Part shown: positions 35,615 through 42,403 of the stretch, piece after piece
Layout of the letters: each line of letters opens with the position of its first letter
Position numbering within the stretch: the stretch's first letter is position 1
Source of the DNA: Lysinibacillus_B sp050613145
GTDB taxonomy: Bacteria; Bacillota; Bacilli; Bacillales_A; Planococcaceae
Reading direction: 5' to 3'
Assembly: GCF_050613145.1 (NCBI RefSeq)
Contig: NZ_CP192507.1
Span: 1,674,001 to 1,738,000 of the forward strand
DNA: 64,000 nucleotides
Translations under genes and position numbers: made by a program
The notes under the pieces: generated by a model
The model's input: the letters and a program-made list of their open reading frames with translations, nothing else
Told to the model about the DNA's origin: nothing
Database searches by the model: none

Positions 35615-36767
35615 TTTTCATCTTCCTTTCGAAGTCTCGTCTTTTATTGTTATAATAGTCTATCATAAAGCTACCATGAAATTCTTTTATAGTTACTTCT
35701 AATCCTGTAAAGTTAGATCGTAATGGAGGTAGTTTGTAGTTTTTTTTATTAATACGGTAATAAATTGAAATTTCATCAACTTTAGTTTTCTCGGTTACCA
35801 GACTTTTAAGGTTCCAATATAACTTTTTACTATAAATATGTTTCCTTAAAGAGTCTCTGGTTACAGAACGTGTTGTATTTCCATCATGGAAAGAAAAGGC
35901 GAAAATATAACGGTCACTAAAATTACCTAATTCTAAGTTTTGAGCTATATTCTGGAAGTACATATATTTAATTATTTTATTATTGGACTCTAAAGTTTCA
36001 GGAGATACCAGTTTTAGCTTATGCATATTAAATTCTTCAATTTCTTTATCTAATATTTGCTCCTTTAAAGGTAGTTTTGACTTAATAATGCTTTCTGCTT
36101 TCTCAGTCTCATTTTTGAATAGCTTATAGATTTGATCTTTTATTTCTTTTTTAGTTTTCCTGATATAAGTAATTGTAGGAGTTAAATCCTTAATAAATGT
36201 AAAAATCTCAGAAATTAGTTCTCTGCGTTTCTTTTGAGCATTTTGTCTAAAGTTTTCTCGAATTTTAATAATAAAGGTTTTTTTAGTGAAATTATATTCA
36301 CAAGCAATGAAAAATATGGTCTTTTTTGTATCTTCATCTTTTGTATAGCCATTTCTAAATAATAAAACTAATGAATTATTTTCTTGGCGCATTGAAACTA
36401 ACTGGAAAGCTTCCTTATCTAAAGAAGAATGATGAATAGGTCTATCTAAAGAATTGGTTTTACCATTAATTGCATCTTTGATTTTAACTATATCGTCTGG
36501 TGTATCAAATAGATAAATAAAATGATTATCTGGAACTACCCATGCTAAATCATTAAAGAGAATAGCATCCAATTTTTGTTTATCAACATTCTCACCAGCT
36601 TTACTTTCTAGTATTTTAGTAATTGTATGAAAACTGTTATCTTCAAACATTTTGTTTTTAATACTTCTATATTCTTTTGAAGTATTCCAAAAATCGCTTA
36701 AAGTTGCATCTAAAAACTCTACAGTAAAGTTTCTAAGTAAATTTCCACTAAAGGGGTTATTTGGCAT
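35577..36767 (-). CDS. Three-gene cargo operon, gene A: unknown 396-residue protein
   Basis: Not recognised. ATG 36767 with AGTGGAG upstream. It is soluble, Lys/Asn/Ile-rich. Residues 65-160 look alpha/beta (DLAWVVPDNHFIYLFDTPDD, then LVLLFRNGY), 160-260 form long charged helices (likely coiled coil), and the last part contains FAFSFHDGNTTRSVTRDSLR and ISIYYRINKKNYKLPPLRSN. No nuclease, ATPase or Toprim motif was found. It is the first gene of an overlapping three-gene operon, with a possible promoter TTCAAC-N18-TACTAT just upstream. Confidence 0.7.
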   Translation of the reverse strand: MPNNPFSGNLLRNFTVEFLDATLSDFWNTSKEYRSIKNKMFEDNSFHTITKILESKAGENVDKQKLDAILFNDLAWVVPDNHFIYLFDTPDDIVKIKDAINGKTNSLDRPIHHSSLDKEAFQLVSMRQENNSLVLLFRNGYTKDEDTKKTIFFIACEYNFTKKTFIIKIRENFRQNAQKKRRELISEIFTFIKDLTPTITYIRKTKKEIKDQIYKLFKNETEKAESIIKSKLPLKEQILDKEIEEFNMHKLKLVSPETLESNNKIIKYMYFQNIAQNLELGNFSDRYIFAFSFHDGNTTRSVTRDSLRKHIYSKKLYWNLKSLVTEKTKVDEISIYYRINKKNYKLPPLRSNFTGLEVTIKEFHGSFMIDYYNNKRRDFERKMKSEFVLYELEEYL

Positions 36768-36832
36768 TATTATTACTCCACTTCTAATAGTATTTAAATT
36801 AATCTTAATTGTTGAATAAATAGTGCATAAAA

Positions 36833-37096
36833 TTACCCCTCACATGCAATTCCGTCTTTGTCGCGATCCTTCGAAGCATTTGCTTTATAAAGTTCAGCTG
36901 ATATTTTAGGAGTATACTTTGTTTTGCCACCTATATTTTTTACTTTCGCGTCTCTTGCCACGCCACCTTTATAATCTTTATTTAACTCCGTACAGTTTTT
37001 ATATGTTTTCGTAGCGGCGTCCGTTTGAGCTGGTGCGTTAACTGTGCCACCTATTAATACTGCACCGACCATAAATGTCATAACTAGTTTTTTCAT
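36833..37096 (-). CDS. Secreted Excalibur-domain protein
   Basis: 87 residues: a signal peptide (KKLVMTFMVGAVLIGGTV, cleavage after a TDA-type site), then YKNCTELNKDYKGGV and the calcium-binding Excalibur end DRDKDGIACEG with its DxDxDG loop and paired Cys. Such proteins are exported; the domain often accompanies surface or nuclease proteins. In a prophage lysogeny region it looks like a lysogenic-conversion gene. The ATG follows AGGAGG. Confidence 0.85.
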   Translation of the reverse strand: MKKLVMTFMVGAVLIGGTVNAPAQTDAATKTYKNCTELNKDYKGGVARDAKVKNIGGKTKYTPKISAELYKANASKDRDKDGIACEG

Positions 37097-37186
37097 TGAT
37101 AAAAACCTCCTAAAATAAATTATCCATAATAGTTAAATGGTTACATTAATTATGTAAAAAATAAGAACGTGCTAATTAGCATGCTC

Positions 37187-37555
37187 TCATTTTTTTTGTT
37201 CACTTTTAATCATTTCCCAAATAGTCCGTAGCTTACGTAATTCCTCTTCACTAGATCTTGGTAACTCTTTGTACCAAACACCAAGCTCAGGATCATTTAT
37301 AAATGCTTGAAATTCTTTTTCATCATCTTGCGACTTTGTTGTAGGTTCTATGGTGTCTGTGCGACCAAGAAGATAATCGGTGCTGACTTCAAAGAAATCA
37401 GCTATTAATTGTAAAGTGTCATAATCAGGTTTTCTATCTCCTGATTCATATCTAGAAAGTACTGTATTTGAAACACCTATTTTTTTCGCAAAGTCAATTT
37501 GAGAAATATTATTTTTTTCACGTAAGTGTTTAATTCTAATTCCTAGTGATGTCAA
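37187..37555 (-). CDS. CI-like prophage repressor (XRE family)
   Basis: 122 residues. The TTG at 37555 is favoured by the GTGAGGTG SD six nt upstream; the ATG at 37576 has none. The HTH is classic (NISQIDFAKKIGVSNTVLSRYESGDRKPD) followed by FFEVSTDYLLGRTD. The tail WYKELPRSSEEELRKL matches that of the XRE protein at 33216. It is divergent from the Cro-like gene across about 150 nt carrying four operator dyads, the layout of a lambda-type switch. Confidence 0.92.
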   Translation of the reverse strand: MTSLGIRIKHLREKNNISQIDFAKKIGVSNTVLSRYESGDRKPDYDTLQLIADFFEVSTDYLLGRTDTIEPTTKSQDDEKEFQAFINDPELGVWYKELPRSSEEELRKLRTIWEMIKSEQKK

Positions 37556-37592
37556 TATATACACCTCACATATCATATTGTTATTTTAACAT

Positions 37593-37692
37593 TTACCAAA
37601 GCGGTAAAAAAGAGTATTGCCAAAAAGGTAAAATGATGTTGACTTTTCCTAAACGGTAATGTATATTGTATTTAAAGTTACCGAATCGGTAA
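37593..37692. promoter_or_regulatory. Prophage immunity operators O1-O4
   Basis: Four 15-nt dyads of TTACC-N5-GGTAA type lie between the repressor and Cro genes: 37593-37607, 37617-37631 (TTGCC left arm), 37645-37659 (TTTCC left arm) and 37678-37692 (TTACCGA-A-TCGGTAA, perfect). O3 exactly fills the spacer of the rightward promoter. They are the evident binding sites of the CI/Cro pair. Confidence 0.85.
37639..37667 (+). promoter_or_regulatory. Rightward early promoter (PR) of the prophage
   Basis: TTGACT (37639-37644), 17-nt spacer, TATATT (37662-37667). The whole spacer is occupied by operator O3, and O4 lies about 10 nt past the -10 box, over the start point, so repressor binding would block it. 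Confidence 0.75.
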
Positions 37693-37708
37693 TTGAAGGG
37701 GGCTTAAT

Positions 37709-37939
37709 ATGAAAAAACCAATGGTAGTTAACCTTGATTTAATTAAGCAACTTAGAAGTCAAAATGATATTTCAATAGAAGAAATGTCGAAAATTATGGG
37801 CTATAAAGGTTATCAAGGTTACTACTATAAAGAAAGTGGTATTCGTAAAATGAGTGCAGATGATATTGCTAAAATATCTGTAATATTAAATGTCTCAATT
37901 AACGAGCTTTTTTTGAAATTTAAATTACCAAATCGGTAA
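37709..37939 (+). CDS. Cro-like regulator
   Basis: 76 residues, ATG 37709 after GAAGGGGG. A single HTH domain (KQLRSQNDISIEEMSKIMG, KMSADDIAKISVILNVS) with the end LPNR. The first gene of the rightward early operon, so by position it is the lytic (Cro) regulator. Its last five codons and stop lie inside a fifth operator copy. Confidence 0.85.
   Translation: MKKPMVVNLDLIKQLRSQNDISIEEMSKIMGYKGYQGYYYKESGIRKMSADDIAKISVILNVSINELFLKFKLPNR
37925..37939. promoter_or_regulatory. Fifth operator copy O5 at the end of the Cro gene
   Basis: TTACCAAATCGGTAA, same consensus as O1-O4, formed by the final codons and the TAA stop of the Cro-like gene. It could permit repressor looping or roadblock. Confidence 0.7.
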
Positions 37940-37953
37940 TTATTGAGGGTGAA

Positions 37954-37966
37954 CAACAATTTGTCG
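37954..37966 (+). repeat. Dyad copy 1 of CGACA-N3-TGTCG (imperfect)
   Basis: CAACA-AAT... TGTCG geometry with one mismatched arm base, 11 nt before the SD of the next gene. The same motif, perfect, recurs at 39512 and 41712; all share the wording TTTGTCGC-ACC/AACC. Confidence 0.45.
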
Positions 37967-37991
37967 CCAACCTTGGAAGGAGGTGAGAGGG

Positions 37992-38159
37992 ATGGAGAAA
38001 AAGATAACTTCAATAGCTGCTAGTACAACTATTGAAGTCGAAAACCTCTTGCAAAAAGGAAAAGTAACTCTAAATCAAGCCAGAGAACAACTTGGATTAA
38101 AAAAAATTTCAGATCCAATTGGAAACCAGTTTTTAAAGAGAGATAAAGAATCCAGCTAA
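37992..38159 (+). CDS. Small early phage protein (55 residues)
   Basis: ATG 37992 has a perfect SD (AAGGAGGTG, 37978-37986). The product opens MEKKITSIAASTTIEVENLL, has a middle helix (KVTLNQAREQLGL) and is basic. Unknown; position just after Cro suggests an early regulatory protein. Its end overlaps the minus-strand gene 38133-38444 tail to tail. Confidence 0.6.
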   Translation: MEKKITSIAASTTIEVENLLQKGKVTLNQAREQLGLKKISDPIGNQFLKRDKESS

Positions 38160-38444
38160 TTCACCAGGCTTTCTAGCTAACGCTAATTCTTCAAGATCCA
38201 TTTTTAAATACTTACATGTGGTAGGAAGAATTTTTAGTAGTTCGTCATGTGTGATTTCACATGAAAAGTAATCTTTTAAAGTACTAGTTAGGTCCATAGA
38301 CATTATTCTGTTGAATTTTTCACCTAAAAATAAAAGGTTATACTTTTCCATTATTGCACGTATTTCATGGTCTGAATTCGCCTCTAAACTAGCTGCTTTT
38401 AATTCTAGTAATGCATTTTCGATAGTTTTAATTTGTGTTGTCAT
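38133..38444 (-). CDS. Small unknown protein, minus strand inside the early operon
   Basis: 103 residues. ATG 38444 with SD GTGAGGTG; the upstream extension of the frame has no SD. Helical, acidic (TIENALLELKAASLEANSDH, then LEELALARKPGELAG). Not recognised. It reads against the early operon and shares a palindromic promoter/SD region with the plus-strand gene at 38502. Confidence 0.55.
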   Translation of the reverse strand: MTTQIKTIENALLELKAASLEANSDHEIRAIMEKYNLLFLGEKFNRIMSMDLTSTLKDYFSCEITHDELLKILPTTCKYLKMDLEELALARKPGELAGFFISL

Positions 38445-38500
38445 TATAATCACCTCACTTTCAAGGTGATTATAGCAAATATTTGGAAGGAGGTGAGGAG
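38445..38500. repeat. Duplicated palindromic divergent leader, copy 1
   Basis: TATAATCACCT (from 38446) and AGGTGATTATA (to 38475) form an 11-bp perfect dyad around CACTTTCA, followed by CAAATATTTGGAAGGAG. The identical block with one changed base recurs at 39140. Each copy stands between a divergent gene pair. Confidence 0.75.
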
Positions 38501-38501
38501 T

Positions 38502-38750
38502 ATGAATAAGCAAAAAACATGTATTTGTTCTAATTGTATATGTCATCGTTTAGATGTTGACAATATTTTCAGTGATAGCTCAAATGCACTTAAGGCCGTT
38601 CAGCAGGTGTTTAAAGAGTATAAGCAGGTAGAGACGGTAATTGTGAACCCTGATAGTTGGATGGGGAGAGAGTTACTTTGGCAGTCTCGTAAAATGATAG
38701 ACCTTGAAAAGCAAATTCTAGATTTAACAAGGTCTATCAAAAAAGATTAA
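38502..38750 (+). CDS. Small Cys-containing early phage protein
   Basis: 82 residues; ATG 38502 after AAGGAGGTGAGG. The N terminus has four Cys and a His in a short space (CICSNCICHRLD), a possible zinc knuckle, followed by helices (NALKAVQQVFKEYKQVE, IDLEKQILDLTRS). Unknown function. Divergent from 38444. Confidence 0.65.
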   Translation: MNKQKTCICSNCICHRLDVDNIFSDSSNALKAVQQVFKEYKQVETVIVNPDSWMGRELLWQSRKMIDLEKQILDLTRSIKKD

Positions 38751-39139
38751 TCAGGCTTTTTAATGTGCTGAATTTGTAATAAGTCAGCTAAATCATTAAA
38801 AGTATCGACTAAATCGCCATAGTACATAAAAGTATGTTGCATGCTATGGCCAGTTGAACGACTACTTAAAAATTCAAGGTTGAAGCGTTCAAATGCCTCT
38901 ATAAATCTATCAAACTTTGATTCTGAAAGTTCAGTGTTTTGAAGGTAGTAAAGTTTGAAACCCATGAATGTTGAATAAGCAGTCGAGTGGTATGCGAATA
39001 AGATTTGTTCGTTAAAAGTTTTCCTATCAAGTCTAGCATCTAATTCAGCTGATAGAGATTCATAAAAATCTTCAGCATACCACATAGTCTTTAAAGCTAA
39101 ATCTTTAATATTTTCTTCGTGGTAAGTAAGCATTTCCAA
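38747..39139 (-). CDS. Unknown protein, second minus-strand early gene
   Basis: 130 residues, TTG 39139 six nt behind GTGAGGTG. All-helical, with a run of aromatic residues (LFAYHSTAYSTFMGFKLYYL) and NDLADLLQIQH near the end. Not recognised and not similar to the other minus-strand gene, although both sit behind the same duplicated leader. Tail-to-tail with the Cys-containing gene (4-nt overlap). Confidence 0.55.
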   Translation of the reverse strand: MEMLTYHEENIKDLALKTMWYAEDFYESLSAELDARLDRKTFNEQILFAYHSTAYSTFMGFKLYYLQNTELSESKFDRFIEAFERFNLEFLSSRSTGHSMQHTFMYYGDLVDTFNDLADLLQIQHIKKPD

Positions 39140-39186
39140 AATAATCACCTCACTTTCAAGGTGATTATAGTAAATATTTGGAAGGA
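39140..39186. repeat. Duplicated palindromic divergent leader, copy 2
   Basis: The same AATCACCT-CACTTTCA-AGGTGATT dyad and following AAATATTTGGAAGGAG as at 38445, with G to T differences only in the flanks. It again separates divergent genes (39139 minus, 39197 plus). Confidence 0.75.
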
Positions 39187-39196
39187 GATGGTTGGA

Positions 39197-39499
39197 GTGT
39201 TTAATTTTCAATTCGATACAACAGAATTTCGCGAGATAATCCGTGAAGAACTTCAAGCTGGACTAGCAGCTCAAAAACCAATTCAGATTAAGGAATTGCC
39301 ACCATTGCTAACAAAAGACGAGTTAAAAGAGCTTTTCCATATTAAAGATACAAAAGCAGCAGAGTTATTAGCCCGAGCTGATTTTCCAGTACTTCGTGAA
39401 GCTGGTACCTTGATTCCCACGCATTTACTAATGCGATGGATTGAGGACAATACGCAGTGGATTAATAAAAATGCGAAGTCGTTTAAAGCAATTAGTTAA
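39197..39499 (+). CDS. DUF771-like DNA-binding phage protein
   Basis: 100 residues. GTG 39197 is favoured: the in-frame ATG 39188 touches the SD. The end has the DUF771 pattern: LPPLLTKDELKELFHIKDTKA, an HTH-like segment, and MRWIEDNTQWINKNAKSF. Related proteins are excisionase-like or early regulators in phages of Firmicutes. Confidence 0.75.
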   Translation: MFNFQFDTTEFREIIREELQAGLAAQKPIQIKELPPLLTKDELKELFHIKDTKAAELLARADFPVLREAGTLIPTHLLMRWIEDNTQWINKNAKSFKAIS

Positions 39500-39511
39500 T
39501 GGGGAGGGGCA

Positions 39512-39524
39512 CGACACTTTGTCG
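39512..39524 (+). repeat. Dyad copy 2 of CGACA-N3-TGTCG (perfect)
   Basis: CGACA-CTT-TGTCG, 12 nt after the DUF771 stop, at the head of a 160-nt non-coding gap. Confidence 0.5.
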
Positions 39525-39641
39525 CAACCCTATATAAATGATTTTTTGCGAGGGTATTTATGCGGGAATCATTGAGAGGGATCTAGAGGATATAGAGTTT
39601 CTTCTTATAAAAAATTTTAACTTTGTTGAACTGAATATGGT

Positions 39642-39656
39642 ATTCCAACTTGGAAT
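39642..39656. promoter_or_regulatory. Palindrome ATTCCAACTTGGAAT, copy 1
   Basis: A perfect 15-nt dyad ending three nt before the SD AAAGGAGGTG of the next XRE gene. A second perfect copy (ATTCCGATTCGGAAT) stands at 47542, also followed by GAAAGG. Confidence 0.6.
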
Positions 39657-39673
39657 GAAAGGAGGTGTATGCG

Positions 39674-39940
39674 GTGAAGCTAGGCGCAATTATGAAGGCT
39701 TGTCGCGAACGTGCTGAACTTTCACAGGAAGAGTTGGCACATCGGATGAATCGTACACAAGCATGTATTTCCAAGTTTGAGAATGACCATAAAGTACCTG
39801 ACGCACTTACATTTGCTGATTGGTTCCGTCAAACGAATACTCAAGAGGTTGCCATTGCATTTATGTATGGTATGGACGGGATCACAATTTTACAGCAGCT
39901 ACTACCGGTTATCGGTGGACTAGTAATCTGGTTTTTATAA
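39674..39940 (+). CDS. XRE-family regulator with hydrophobic tail
   Basis: 88 residues. GTG 39674 after AAAGGAGGTG. HTH: IMKACRERAELSQEELAHRM, NRTQACISKFENDHKVP. The C-terminal 15 residues are hydrophobic (LLPVIGGLVIWFL), which might be a membrane tail. The dyad 39642 just upstream may be an operator of this protein (autoregulation). Confidence 0.78.
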   Translation: MKLGAIMKACRERAELSQEELAHRMNRTQACISKFENDHKVPDALTFADWFRQTNTQEVAIAFMYGMDGITILQQLLPVIGGLVIWFL

Positions 39941-39956
39941 AAGGAGAGTGATAGGG

Positions 39957-40322
39957 ATGGAGGAAATTAAGGCATTTATTGAATATGCAGAGGATATGAA
40001 AAAACAGATTAAAGAAGCTTTTGAGTTATCGATGGAACTCGAATTATTTGCTAGTAATCAACTTTATATCTGTTTGCAAAACGAAGTTACGAATCGAGCT
40101 AGAGAAATCGGGATACTTAGCATAAGAGAAGAGTTAGGGGTGCTACGAGTGAATTTTAGTAATAGCGCATTCCATACTTTAGGTCTAACGGATGTAAACA
40201 CACGGGAAGTAAACAACAACGGAGAATGTTGGATTCATTACAGTGTTGTTGTTGATGGAATTATACTCACTGCATGTGAGCTTAAATCAAGTGAAGAACA
40301 TAAAAAAGCACAAGCACTTTAA
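39957..40322 (+). CDS. Unknown early phage protein (121 residues)
   Basis: ATG 39957 preferred over GTG 39948, which lies in the SD AAAGGAG. Helical N-terminal half (IEYAEDMKKQIKEAFELSME), then strands (LGVLRVNFSNSAFHTLGL, ECWIHYSVVVDGIILTA). Not recognised. Confidence 0.65.
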   Translation: MEEIKAFIEYAEDMKKQIKEAFELSMELELFASNQLYICLQNEVTNRAREIGILSIREELGVLRVNFSNSAFHTLGLTDVNTREVNNNGECWIHYSVVVDGIILTACELKSSEEHKKAQAL

Positions 40323-40415
40323 CGGAGTACTTGCGCCAGACTGATAACTTTTCGCAGAGGAATCAGTAAATATTATGTTCTTCCATTATATCAAATCATT
40401 AATGGAGGTACAACC

Positions 40416-40625
40416 ATGGATAAAATTAAACAATTTTTAGCGGATGAGGAAGAGCTTTTAGCAGATTTCCTTATGGATATGGAAAATGCGGAAGGTAGCA
40501 ACAAGGCATATGCACAAGCTGTAGCGCTATGGTCTATGCAATCAGCACGTGTTGGGGCGATTCGTGATGTGTTGGCATTGCTAGACGAAAATCATAATAG
40601 CGAGGTGCAGGATCATGACGAATAA
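40416..40625 (+). CDS. Small acidic phage protein (69 residues)
   Basis: ATG 40416 after TGGAGG. Rich in Asp/Glu and Ala (DEEELLADFLMDMENAEGS, then SMQSARVGAIRDVLALLDE). Helical. Overlaps the next gene by 11 nt. Unknown; acidic DNA-mimic roles occur among phage proteins, but nothing proves it here. Confidence 0.65.
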   Translation: MDKIKQFLADEEELLADFLMDMENAEGSNKAYAQAVALWSMQSARVGAIRDVLALLDENHNSEVQDHDE

Positions 40626-41703
40626 AACATATGCAGCAGACCCAACACGTACTACAATCGCTGTTCACGGCGGTAGGCAAGTACTAATGAATACGATTTT
40701 CGATTTATTAGTTAGCAAAGGATTTGAAATTCAAACTGATCAAAGAATTTTAGAAGAATATCCTATTTTAGCTGATTCACATTGGGAAGGTAAAAAGGGA
40801 GATTTGTTATTCAAAGCGGAAATTTATCCAGCAGGCTTTAAACTTCAATTTTATCAAGAAGTTGTAACTCAAAATCCTAACGGGGGTTACTACGATTTTG
40901 ATAAATACCAGAAAATGCCTTACTTAATTCGTTTGCAGTTTATCGTAACACGCAATGCAGTATGCAATTTACTAGAAGCGGAAGGTTATACGAATAAAGC
41001 CAAACCTCAATTTAAATATGCTATGGACAAGGTGCTATTTAGCATACGCGATTCTTGTCATTTTGAAGAAGGACAAGATACCGATGGGTATACGCCAGAG
41101 GATTACAACAATAAAGATCGTGATAAAAAGGCGATTTTTAACGGTCAAATGAAATATTTCAGAGGTTATGACGGACGCCTTCGTAGAGGGATTGTTTATC
41201 ACAATCTTAATAATATGTGGTGGGTCATCGTGAACAAATATGAATATAGAAATGTTGCTTCATTTAATTTATTTGATGTTGAACCTGGTCAGATGCCTGA
41301 GCGAAGAATTCAAAGAAAAACCATTCCAGAACGTATTCGAGTACAAAAACTACGAGACAAATTCAAATTATTAGGTTTAGACTACGGCCTTTTGGATGAA
41401 GGGCATATTCAGATGTTGCGGTCTCATTTAACTCATGAGTTCAAACATTTCGCAGGAGAAATTACTTTTAATCTATCTCCAGCACGTAAAAAAGATATTA
41501 AGGTACTCAAACGTACTGGACTACAATATGCAGTTATTCAAGTCGATGGAGATTATTTCAGTAGAAGAGAGGCTATTACATTCAATGCTAATGGATTCAT
41601 TGGATTTGCAGGGTGGGCAAGTGATTATAACTTACTACCATTCGCAAATGCATTTGAAAAATGGATGAATTGGTTAACAGAGGTTATTGAAGTAACAGCT
41701 TAA
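40615..41703 (+). CDS. Unknown 362-residue early phage protein
   Basis: ATG 40615 inside the previous gene. Alpha/beta, aromatic-rich (FKAEIYPAGFKLQFYQE, GGYYDFDKYQKMPYLIRL, FRGYDGRLRRGIVYHNL), ending with GFIGFAGWASDYNLLPFANA. Not recognised; the size and position before the ORF6N gene suggest a DNA-metabolism or host-takeover role, without motif support. Confidence 0.65.
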   Translation: MTNKTYAADPTRTTIAVHGGRQVLMNTIFDLLVSKGFEIQTDQRILEEYPILADSHWEGKKGDLLFKAEIYPAGFKLQFYQEVVTQNPNGGYYDFDKYQKMPYLIRLQFIVTRNAVCNLLEAEGYTNKAKPQFKYAMDKVLFSIRDSCHFEEGQDTDGYTPEDYNNKDRDKKAIFNGQMKYFRGYDGRLRRGIVYHNLNNMWWVIVNKYEYRNVASFNLFDVEPGQMPERRIQRKTIPERIRVQKLRDKFKLLGLDYGLLDEGHIQMLRSHLTHEFKHFAGEITFNLSPARKKDIKVLKRTGLQYAVIQVDGDYFSRREAITFNANGFIGFAGWASDYNLLPFANAFEKWMNWLTEVIEVTA

Positions 41704-41711
41704 AGAGGTGT

Positions 41712-41726
41712 GCGACATTTTGTCGC
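41712..41726 (+). repeat. Dyad copy 3, GCGACA-TTT-TGTCGC (perfect)
   Basis: A perfect 6-bp stem with a 3-nt loop between the stop at 41703 and the SD of the ORF6N gene (AAAAAAGGGGG at 41735). Same geometry as copies at 37954 and 39512. Confidence 0.5.
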
Positions 41727-41752
41727 CACCCTTTAAAAAAGGGGGATATTCT

Positions 41753-42403
41753 ATGAGTTTTGATGTGATTGAACGTGAAGGGCAGCGTGTATTGACAACG
41801 GCACAAATTGCTCAAAGTTATGCAGCTGAAGCCAAAACCGTTACTCGTAATTTCCAACGTAACCAGCAACACTTTGAGCAAGGTGTTCACTACTTTGCAT
41901 TGACGGGAGAGGCATTAAAGCAATTCAAAGGCGAGCGACAAAATGACGCCACCCTTAAATTCGCATCAGTGCTTTATTTATGGACGGAACAGGGAGCATT
42001 TTTACTTGCTAAGTCTTTGAATACGGATAAGGCATGGCAAGCGTATAATATGCTCATTTCGGAGTATTACAAAGTGACGCAACAGCTACAACAAACGCAA
42101 ACTCAGACATTGCCTTATGACGAAAAGCGTTTTTTAGCGTTGGAGCAACGTGTAAAAGAAATAGAACTACAATTGCAGCTAGTCACGCTTCACTCTGGTG
42201 AACAGAAGCGGTTGCAGAAAGCGATCAGTGAGCGTGTATATGAGCTATGCAATATAAAAGCGCGTAGACCAGCTTATTTTAGCACGTTATATCGCGCCAT
42301 TAAAAAACGTTATCATGTGGATTCTTATCGTGATATACCGCAGTGTCAATTACAAGACGCCTTGTATTTTGTTGCGCACTATGAGGGAGATGTTGGCATA
42401 TGA
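41753..42403 (+). CDS. ORF6N/ORF6C-domain phage antirepressor-like protein
   Basis: 216 residues, ATG 41753 after AGGGGGAT. ORF6N: REGQRVLTTAQIAQSYAA, FQRNQQHFEQGVHYFALTG. C-terminal ORF6C-like part: RVYELCNIKARRPAYFSTLY, ALYFVAHYEG. A coiled stretch (EQRVKEIELQLQL) separates them. Such proteins act as antirepressors or DNA-binding regulators in phages. Stop overlaps the next start (ATGA). Confidence 0.85.
   Translation: MSFDVIEREGQRVLTTAQIAQSYAAEAKTVTRNFQRNQQHFEQGVHYFALTGEALKQFKGERQNDATLKFASVLYLWTEQGAFLLAKSLNTDKAWQAYNMLISEYYKVTQQLQQTQTQTLPYDEKRFLALEQRVKEIELQLQLVTLHSGEQKRLQKAISERVYELCNIKARRPAYFSTLYRAIKKRYHVDSYRDIPQCQLQDALYFVAHYEGDVGI

Noticed and set aside
39538..39717. 59-codon ORF between DUF771 and XRE genes
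   Set aside because: No SD, overlaps the XRE start region in another frame, and contains the palindrome; kept as non-coding.
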